Origin: Macrosoma leucophasiata
Taxonomy: Eukaryota > Arthropoda > Insecta > Lepidoptera > Hedylidae
Assembly (NCBI GenBank): GCA_036365455.1
Contig: JAWQUS010000030.1
Location: 4,030,001 to 4,094,000, forward strand
DNA length: 64,000 nt
Reading direction: 5' to 3'
Shown: piece by piece, positions 56,481 through 64,000 of the stretch
Position numbering within the stretch: position 1 is the first letter of the stretch
How the letters are laid out: the number at the start of each line of letters is the position of its first letter
Program-made: the position numbers and the translations under genes
The notes under the pieces: generated by a model
The model's input: only the letters and a program-made list of their open reading frames with translations
Told to the model about the DNA's origin: nothing
Database searches by the model: none

Positions 56481-56964
56481 CCAGCTGTTTCCCACGGTTA
56501 CGTCCGCATGTTCTTTGGTTTTAGCGTAAAAAGAAATGTACTTTCAGGATTCAAACTATCCATTTGAAATTTATGGTAATCGGCTTAGCGATTTGGTTGA
56601 GAAACAGCCTCACATTATAAATCTATACATCTATATCTACACAAATAAATAAAATTGGTCTGTTTGTAATGCAAAAATAACCGCTTTTTACTAAGTGCAT
56701 AATAATATGTATGTATACACAGTACATATTTTTTTTTACAATTTTTGTCTGTCTGTATCAGACATACAGACAGACAAAAATTGTAAAAAATGTTATGTAA
56801 ATGTTTGTTCCCGCTAATCTTGAGAACGACTGGACCGATTTTGACAGGACTTTCACTGGCAGATAGCTATGTAATAAGGAGTAACATAGGCTACTTTTAA
56901 AAGTAGTAACTAGATACTGAACAATCATAAATTCTCACGCGGACGAAGTCGAGTGCACAGCTAG
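56481..56964. mobile_element. Two short Helitrons, back to back
   Basis: 56481-56619 is a minus-strand element whose terminus has decayed from CTAG to CTGG. 56622-56964 is plus-strand, starting TCTATACATCTATATCTACA after an A and ending GAGTGCACAGCTAG before T. The latter contains an inverted CAGACAGA/TCTGTCTG tract at about 56744-56780 and is the intact relative of the remnant at 37144-37475. Confidence 0.75.
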
Positions 56965-59473
56965 TTTATTTATAAAATTTAATTTTGATGTCGGATTTAA
57001 AAGGACCTAGCACTGTTAAGCGCAGCTGGAATTTCAACTTAAACTTATGCCTGATTTACACTTTGTCAAGTGCAAGAACAGAGTGATTCATTAACAGAAT
57101 TTTTCGATGTCATGACATGTGTCAGAGCGATCATGCCAGCGCATGTTCTTCTGTCCTCTCGTTTAGTCTCTGGAGAGAAATATTATGTTCTGGAGGAGTA
57201 TAGTTTCTTTTTGGGTAATTTTTTGCCTTACAGAAATCTTCCTCCATACATACTATAGTGTACCGAACAATTTTTTTTTCTTATACATATATAGCAAAAA
57301 TAACGGTTCCGGCAGACTGTCCTGATGATTACAAATAACTAATTTAAACTGTAATATTAACAGTTATACAACATCAACATCGTTTGTAACACTTTATGTT
57401 AAAATTAGAATGCAGCGTCTGCCGGTTGAAGTTTTTGCACAAGTACTGCTCTTTCATCATCTTTATATAAATTTAATTTACATGACGTGCACCTGTATTA
57501 TTTACCTTAAATTTGATACGGTTTTATGTAAAATATTTCATAATATAGTTAAGAATATGAACTAAAATAACATTTTCAGGATCTCCCCGGAAAATCCAAC
57601 GGAGAAAAAACAAACGTTTTGATGGGGTGGGGATTTCGGAAATAATCATCACAAAATATCATTATAATCGATCCATTTGCACTCGAAGAATTACCATTAT
57701 ACAATTATGTACTCACTTTGTTCCTATACTTCTTTACACTTTCATTAATATTCGATTTTCAGATTTAAGATGATTAAGGGATTGAGGATACTGTGTCAAA
57801 GCAGTTGGGAAATGCTTTAAACCATCGATAGATTATAATAAGTATATATAATATACATACTTCAGCAATTATGTAAAAAAACATGATTACCAAAGTAAAA
57901 TATAAACAAACAAACAGTTCTGGACAGGCATATTTATACTAAAACAAACACGAGACACAATAAGAAAAGAAATTGGCACAGAAACGACGGAAACAAAATG
58001 CCGTAGACATGGCGTAGACACACTAAAATATGATGGCTTCGCTAAATTTAATTTTAATGATGAACACGTTTTTCTAATGTTGTCTTTCTTATGAACACCT
58101 GTACACATAATGATATACTTACCATTTAGTGTTTGAAGCATTAAAGATCGATGATGTGCTATATTTGGATTCTATTTTTGATGATATCGAATACTAAAAA
58201 TAACTATTACCTTGCACTACTCTCATATGTATTCATACAACGCAGCGTCCATTTAATTATGATAGGGACAAAGCAATTTAGTCAAAGGAAGGACTGATTA
58301 TATCAATTTAACACTTCGAATGTATAAAACATACTACTCACACCAGTCACACCTACACTCTCAGGCACTGCTTTCTTCAGTGAAAGACATCCCTCTATTT
58401 TGCCCTTTCCTTTACAGCTGAATTATTTACTTTCTCATTTTTCTCATTAATATTTTTTGATTAAATATAATAAGGTATTGTTTTGTTCAGTACATCCTAC
58501 TGTCTCTATTGTAGCATACCCCTAAGTAATAAGTTGCCTGGAATAAAAGGCAATGCATTTAGCAATGAGGCCTTGATTGCCAGTTCAGTGACCTAAAACA
58601 CTGCCTTGACATTATAAAGACCACAAACCAAAAGATTTTAAAGTTCTTGAGAAATTGTTACATCTGCAACATGCAATCGTTTTGAAAATAACTGGTTTCC
58701 GTGTTCGGTGTTTGGCATAGATTTCGAAATGTCGAACCGACAATGCAATTCGCCACCGATCCGACACGTTTCGATCTATCGATGGCCGTGAACATCAATT
58801 CGATAGTCATGAGCACGAGAATCGAATAAAAGTGCCTCTCACTTTCAATGCATTTGTTTAGGTTAAAGATAGAAAAAATTCTGAAGAAACTAATCGAGGA
58901 GATTTTTTATAAATTATGAATCAGAATCTGAATTCGAAATTAATTTATTCATTTAGCAAGCAAGCACCGCTTACGACAAGTCAAAAACAAACAAAATAAA
59001 TTAAAGTGAACAACAAATGATATACATGTCAAATTACAAATTAGAAAATTATACATTATTACTTATAATAGACAAGATAGAGAGATAGAGAATATCACTA
59101 AGATGAAATTAAACCTATTATAATATACTAATGTAAGTATATCAGTAGAATGTCTCATCTCTCAATGGGGATTTTACAAACTGACAACAAAGAGTATAGA
59201 GAAAAGAAAAAGAGTCATGCCTTGTCATTCACCGGCAAAATGGCCTTTGGAGCCCATTTTTTTGTTAATTTCCCTCTTTTTCTGGGAGTAGGTCGGTAAG
59301 TAACAGTGGGTCGGCAGTTAATTTCAATATTATTGTAAGTAAAACTATTTGTAAACGTGAGATGCTAAATTGTTTTATTTTATTGTGGTTGAGTAGTACC
59401 GTGATAGAAATTGCCAAATTAAATTCAGTAAAATTACAGCGGATGTACCAAGTAAAATACCTTTTTTTAATAT
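56965..59473. other. Non-coding, nothing recognised
   Basis: About 2.5 kb of A+T-rich sequence without a recognised repeat or coding exon. A strong donor-like AATG|GTAAGTAT is present on the minus strand at about 58124, but no coding exon can be built on it. Confidence 0.4.
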
Positions 59474-59662
59474 ATATGTATCTTCACGCCAGGTCCCTAA
59501 CGGGGTAGGCAGAGAGTGTAGAGCGCCAGACATCCCGGTTCTGACAAACCTCTCGTGCCTCGTCTACCTTCATCATTCTCTTCATACATGCACGCCGATT
59601 CCTAAGACTTTTGACCCCACCATCAGACAGAACTCGACCTATTTGGTCATGGTAGGTCAGCC
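59474..59662 (-). pseudogene. LINE RT C-terminal relic, left arm of an inverted pair
   Basis: Minus strand reads LTYHDQIGRVLSDGGVKS, NRRACMKRMMKVDEAREV and DVWRSTLSAYP. 5'-truncated. 59474-59630 is a near-exact inverted copy of 60002-60163. Confidence 0.8.
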
Positions 59663-60001
59663 TTTTTTTAAGATGCCTTTTAATATGGATAAACATGATC
59701 TGAGATTGGCTGAACGAATTGAGATCTGTCTATTAATAGGGGGCTTATTCCGTTATCAGCGAAAAGTGTTGCGTCTATTTCTTCAAAAACACATTTGAAG
59801 TTTTAACAAGACTTTGGGGTAAGATATTGGTATTTTCAAGCCATCTTCTCTGAAAATCTAAACGTCATATATTATCCCGATTGTAAAGTGCGACAAATGC
59901 ACGGTCAAACAAATAATCACCGTTTAAGACAAGAATTAGGGAGGGAGTCCTCAAGAAATGTTCGTCGTGAAATGTAGACTCCCCAGGATTACACAGGGTA
60001 C

Positions 60002-60163
60002 CTGTCTGATGGTGGGATCAAAAGTCTTAGGAATCGGCGTGCATGTATGAAGAGAATGATGAAAATAGACGAGGCACGAGAGGTTTGTCAGAACCGGGAT
60101 ATCTGGCGCTCTACACTCTCTGCCTACCCTGAAGCGAGCTGACCTGGCGTGAAGATACATACA
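60002..60163 (+). pseudogene. LINE RT C-terminal relic, right arm of an inverted pair
   Basis: Same LINE tail in plus orientation (LSDGGIKSLRNRRACMKRMM, DEAREVCQNRD). It is bounded by the 15-bp inverted repeat CCAGGATTACACAGG (59983-59997) and its complement (60174-60188). With the left arm it forms a potential hairpin of about 155 bp with a 371-bp loop. Confidence 0.8.
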
Positions 60164-60218
60164 TACATACATACCTGTGTAATCCTGGTGGAAATTTTTA
60201 CGTGTCAACTTCCACCGA

Positions 60219-60401
60219 CCTTTTGTACGGCTCTGTAATTTCCGGCACAGAGGCATAACGGTATAACACCTTAGGCCTCAGGAGTGGTAACGCATCTGAA
60301 TTTTGGACTCGGTCTTTGCGTGGGTGTCTATAGGCTGCAGTTATCACTTAACATCAATGTGAACTGCAAGCCTGTTTGCCACTTCCAATACAAAAAAAAA
60401 A
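60219..60401 (+). repeat. SINE-A, 5'-truncated, poly-A
   Basis: From CCGACCTTTTGTACGGCTC to a poly-A end at about 60392-60401, retaining the 3' two-thirds of the family. Confidence 0.8.
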
Positions 60402-60731
60402 CCAAACGTCCTTCACCGCAGTGAAGGGTACACTATGAATTCCATCAAGAACAGTGCGCAACCGCGCCTGACATTTTTACTAGTCCATTGACAATACTAA
60501 AACGAATTATGCAAGAAGGTACACTTTCGTATTTCGTTTGCTCTGTCTAAAGTCACCTAAGTTGAGAGTTTGTGTCGAGTGGCGATGAAACATTGCTACT
60601 GAAATAATACAAAAAATCGGACAAGTGCGTGTCGAGCCACGAGCAAAATAGGCGTTTTTTAAGTTATAGGGAAGTTCGTTTTTAAGTTAAGGATAACCTT
60701 AGCGGTTATAGTTATCCTTTTAAGTTCATTA
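60402..60731. other. Non-coding with a truncated dispersed repeat
   Basis: Contains ATCGGACAAGTGCGTGTCG at about 60616, the left end of the repeat seen at 570-1259. Inverted words AAGTTAAGGATAACC / GGTTATAGTTATCC occur at about 60681-60720. Confidence 0.5.
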
Positions 60732-60976
60732 TCTATAATATAAAAATAAGTCGGGTTTTCCTTCCTGACGCTATAACTCCAGAACGCACGAACCGATTTA
60801 GACGGGTTTGCATTCGTTGGAAAGGTCTCGGGCGCCGTGAGGTTTATAGCAAAGAAAATTCAGGAAAGTTTTCAAGAGAATAGGACGTGGTGTTTGAGGA
60901 CAACTTATAATTTCTTACAAACATAGGCTATTTTTTAAACGAAATCCACGCGGGCGAAGCCGCTGGCAACAGCTAG
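60732..60976 (+). mobile_element. Short Helitron, complete ends
   Basis: After an A it starts TCTATAATATAAAAATAAGT. It ends with the GC-rich hairpin GCGGGCGAAGCCGCTGGC, then AACAGCTAG before T. 245 bp, non-coding. Confidence 0.85.
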
Positions 60977-61588
60977 TTATATATAATATGACCGTGTTTT
61001 CTTTCACAACCTTAGTTACCTTCTGAATAAACATTTAAACATTCGAAATAGGTACACCACTGTTTAACTGGTAGATGGCGACACATTAACCCTTAACAAA
61101 AAAAGGGACTTAAAAGCTTAATATTTCACAATGGGTTGCCTTAATCGAGAAATAGTTTTCCCTATGGGGAATGGGAGAAAAAAAAAGTATATTTGCCATA
61201 AAACTGATTACAAGAATCTTTTTATAGCTAAACTATGACGCAGATTTAAGTTTCTATGAAAGACTTAAAAAGAGAATTAAAAAATATTTAATAATTTAAC
61301 AGGTAGGTAACAAATCGACATTTAAAAATAAATCCTAGATAATTTACATGAGACTGAAGTTTAAACAATAGCCACGTGGCCTTCTAGGAAATCTCTAAAT
61401 CACTGCAATCTAACGTATGCAGTTTGTAAACAATGGAATCCTAGACATCGCGTTGAATCTCCGATAGAGATAGTTATCGAAAAATTTGTCGTGTCGCTAT
61501 TTTATCTCATTTGTAGATTAAATGCATCCAAATTGACGTATAATTTGTTGATTCTGAATTGGAGTAGCAAAACGAAATGATATAAAAA
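60977..61588. other. Non-coding, nothing recognised
   Basis: No gene or shared repeat recognised. A near-repeat of 61495-61560 (ATTTTATCTCATTTGTAGATT) recurs at about 62060-62120. Confidence 0.4.
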
Positions 61589-61899
61589 GTAACTTCACGC
61601 CTATAATCCCCGAAGGGTAGGTAGAGGTAAATAAATGCATGCATTCAAGCAAACATGCACCCACGATTCGTCGGTTACGTTTTGACGCATGTAACAGGTG
61701 ACGAGCCTGTTGGCATCTCCGGGCACATTCCCAAACTTCGAGGTACTGAGAAATTTCCAGAAAATTGAAATATCAATAGAACCAGAGATAATTTTACACC
61801 GTTATCTTTGAGAGCCCCAGATTCAGGAATCGAACCAAGGACCCCAGCGTAGTAGCGGTAGTAGTAGTGGCCTGCTACCACTAGGCTACTGAGGCAGTT
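61589..61899 (-). repeat. SINE-B, full length
   Basis: Minus strand: GCCTCAGTAGCCTAGTGGTAG head (A box), TTGGTTCGATTCC B box, and the body and GGCGTGAAGTTAC tail. A three-fold GTAGTAG/GCGGTAGTAG expansion lies between the boxes. Its target duplication is not clear. Confidence 0.85.
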
Positions 61900-62399
61900 A
61901 GAGATAGAAAGGATAATGATCAAAATATTAGTAGCCTATTTTATTAAAGAAAATATTCTCCGTGGAAGCAGCGCTATTCTCCGTGCAAGCAGCACGTTTG
62001 CGGAGGAGCTCCTTTTTCTTCCTGTGCTTATCCAATGCACTATCCAATCCAATGTCGCCATTTTATCTCGTTTGTAGATTAAATGCATTCAAATTTACGT
62101 ATAAATTGATTCTGGAATGGAGTAGCAAAAGGCAATGATAAATGATCAAATTGGAAGCCTAATTGTTTAATAATTACCTGCACGTATCAAGTTACATCGC
62201 GATCGCTTGAATCAAGCGATGTTTTCATTATCATTTTTTATCGATTTGATAAGCAATATCAAATACGTGGATAATAAGTAATTTACGAAATATACACACT
62301 AAGTAGTTATAAAAATACATTATAAAATATTAAACTATATCATGAAGATGAATTCTGGCAGGAACTTAGGTAGGTACTTACAGGTCGGACATCCGCTAA

Positions 62400-62504
62400 G
62401 AACGGATTTCGCAGAGCCGGATTGAGGTCTAAGGGCTCTAGCTAATTTGCATGAAAGTACCTAAAAACGATATCCACGCGGGCCCTGCTGCGGGTAACAG
62501 CTAG
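62400..62504 (+). mobile_element. Helitron 3' end
   Basis: Ends CACGCGGGCCCTGCTGCGGG then TAACAGCTAG before T, as in the element at 60732-60976. The 5' end was not identified. Confidence 0.6.
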
Positions 62505-62535
62505 TAAAATATAACAGTAAACTAATCTTTACCTG

Positions 62536-62612
62536 TTGCATCATCATCAGAGCCGAAAGACGATGTCACTGCTGGACAACAGACGCGCACAAGTGTTGTC
62601 CGTCATTAGCAG
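62536..62612 (+). repeat. Dispersed repeat E fragment
   Basis: CATCATCATCAGAGCCGAAA, then ATGTCACTGCTGGACAACAG. It passes directly into a LINE relic. Confidence 0.55.
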
Positions 62613-62915
62613 AGTATGTATCTTCAGTCCCTCACGGGGTAGGCAGAGAGTGTGGAGCGACAGATATCCCGGTCCTGACACACCTCACGTGCCTTCTTCT
62701 ACATTTATCATTCTCTTCAAACATGCACGCCGATTCCTAAGACTTTTGACCTTACTCTAAGACAGTGCTCGACCTATTTGGTCATGGTAGGTCAGTCTTG
62801 GTCTTCCTGGGCCTCTGCAATCATCCACATTCGCATTCTGCATCTGTTTAGTCATTCGCTCATTTGACATTCTTTCTATATGCCCGAACCATTAGAGATT
62901 GCCCTTTTCATTTTT
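62613..62915 (-). pseudogene. LINE RT C-terminal relic, longest copy
   Basis: Minus strand reads WFGHIERMSNERMTKQMQNA, then GPGRPRLTYHDQIGRALS, with stops and shifts, into the tail shared with 10199, 34150, 59474 and 60002. WFGHxERM followed by GRPR is the usual C-terminal motif set of LINE polymerases. This identifies the whole tail family as LINE-derived. Confidence 0.8.
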
Positions 62916-63220
62916 ACACCGATACACTAATTCACACAAAGCTTCTTTCTCTTCCTTCTCTTTCTTACATCTTCACAATGGACGCGATTGGTGAGCAATA
63001 CACCGCACACCGCAGATCTTGCACAATGTTCTCATCTCGACCGCTGCCCCACAGTTTTGCAGTATCAATATAACTGTAGCGTCCACTACATTAAGGCGCC
63101 AACTAGTGGAATATAATGAAACCTCACAGTACTTATCTAGTACGGTAGATGGCGTGCATTCGAATTACATCGCACATGCGAAGATTTCTCAAGAGTTAGC
63201 ATATATACAACTTTCCAACG

Positions 63221-63370
63221 TCAATCGTTGGGCCGCGGCCCGCCAGGCGCTACCACCTCTCCTGGTCGGAGGATCCTCCCTTTTCGCCGGAGGAACACTT
63301 CCACCCGTTCCTCCACATAATCACGACAGATGCGTTTCAGTTCAGAGACAGACAAAATATCACCATTAAT
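63221..63370 (-). other. Unidentified coding-like fragment
   Basis: Minus-strand frame of about 48 codons: GDILSVSELKRICRDYVEER, VEVFLRRKGRILRPGE and VVAPGGPRPND then a stop. It is GC-richer than its surroundings, charged and without internal stops, and its upstream in-frame part is A+T-rich non-coding sequence. It looks like part of a real or transposon-derived protein. I do not recognise the family. Confidence 0.4.
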
Positions 63371-64000
63371 AAATTTATGTAAACCATAATTGAAAATTAA
63401 ATTGAATAACGTTATAAAGCAATACCATGTGAATCGAACCGCAAACATAGCACTCTTTTTTTTACAATACAGTAATACAACGTCGTAACCGAGCGTACTG
63501 AGGTCACTTGAGTTGAAGCACACTGTCAAGGCTTTACTTTAGCACGCTAAGCCTATTTCAATACTAATTCAAGACAATAGAGTTCGTTTTCAATTGATTC
63601 ACTGTGTACTCGTGGGCGGACGAGTCGTGACGAAGGCTTAGCGTTATTCTCTATGGATGATCGATAGGTTTTTTTATCTCTACGATGAAGTCGGCGTTTT
63701 AAGTTAATAATAAAAAATATCTATTATTAAACGAAAATGTGGTCATTATTTGCTAGAAGAACAACATTTTCAAGTATTTCAATTATTGAAATAGTGCGGT
63801 CTTTGCATCTCGCCCTAAAATCTGGGACGCGACCGCCTATCGTTGTTGACGACATTGTTAATGCTGTCAATTTCCCATGACAATTTGTATCTCCTGAAAA
63901 GTAAAGACGATAATTTAACTATCATTATCGCTTGTTTATCACCTACGAAAGCAAGAAAGTCAAGACAGATCATAAACAATTTACGATCGCGCGGTGTAAC
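63371..64000. other. Non-coding, nothing recognised
   Basis: No gene recognised. GCGACCGCCTATCGTTGTTGACGACATT at about 63829-63856 resembles 21818-21860. Confidence 0.4.

Noticed and set aside
58124..58141. ATG plus strong GTAAGT donor on the minus strand (MLQTLN)
   Set aside because: It gives phase 1, incompatible with Clic exon A (phase 0), and only six codons precede the donor.

Overview
This is a piece of an A+T-rich insect nuclear genome, almost certainly from a moth or butterfly (Lepidoptera). The evidence is a spliced insect-type gene plus a dense mixture of repeats of kinds typical of lepidopteran genomes: tRNA-derived SINEs, poly-A SINEs, CR1/Jockey-like LINEs, short Helitrons ending in CTAG, and many small MITEs. 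There is no prokaryotic gene organisation. Species cannot be named from the sequence alone.

Only one host gene can be supported. It is the chloride intracellular channel gene (Clic, the insect relative of nematode exc-4) on the minus strand. Six coding exons at 16097-15996, 14962-14798, 12940-12801, 11837-11735, 10197-10087 and 6309-6217 join in phase at GT/AG borders. They give 237 codons from the thioredoxin-like N-terminal domain to the stop codon. The short first coding exon with the start ATG was not found. It lies in a very long first intron or beyond the window. Two CpG-richer stretches (19.56-20.11 kb and 29.2-29.55 kb) are the best promoter or 5' UTR candidates.

Region by region: 0-4 kb holds a dispersed repeat and a dead mariner sitting in a roughly 100-bp tandem array. 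About 4.8-16.1 kb is Clic, with introns loaded with SINEs, MITEs and LINE fragments. From 16 to 22 kb there are MITEs, a LINE 3' end and a CpG-rich block. At 22.2 kb sits a 5S-rRNA-like SINE with a 14-bp target duplication. At 22.5-26.9 kb lies a 5'-truncated but otherwise open LINE, interrupted by a SINE. It is followed by a SINE cluster to 28.1 kb. From 28 to 64 kb there is no recognisable host gene, only scattered SINEs, nested MITEs, several Helitrons concentrated at 50.5-57 kb and 60.7-62.5 kb, LINE C-terminal relics and microsatellites.

The strongest observations are these. (1) In the LINE, ORF2 has no ATG before its endonuclease core and lies in the -1 frame of ORF1, with a slippery heptamer T TTA AAT immediately before the ORF1 stop, which suggests programmed -1 frameshifting. 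(2) A SINE with a short target duplication is inserted in that LINE, and removing it restores the frame exactly. (3) A Helitron has an internal empty-site control at a nearby duplicated copy of its target, showing A^T insertion. (4) There is a 5S-derived retroposon with a clear target duplication.
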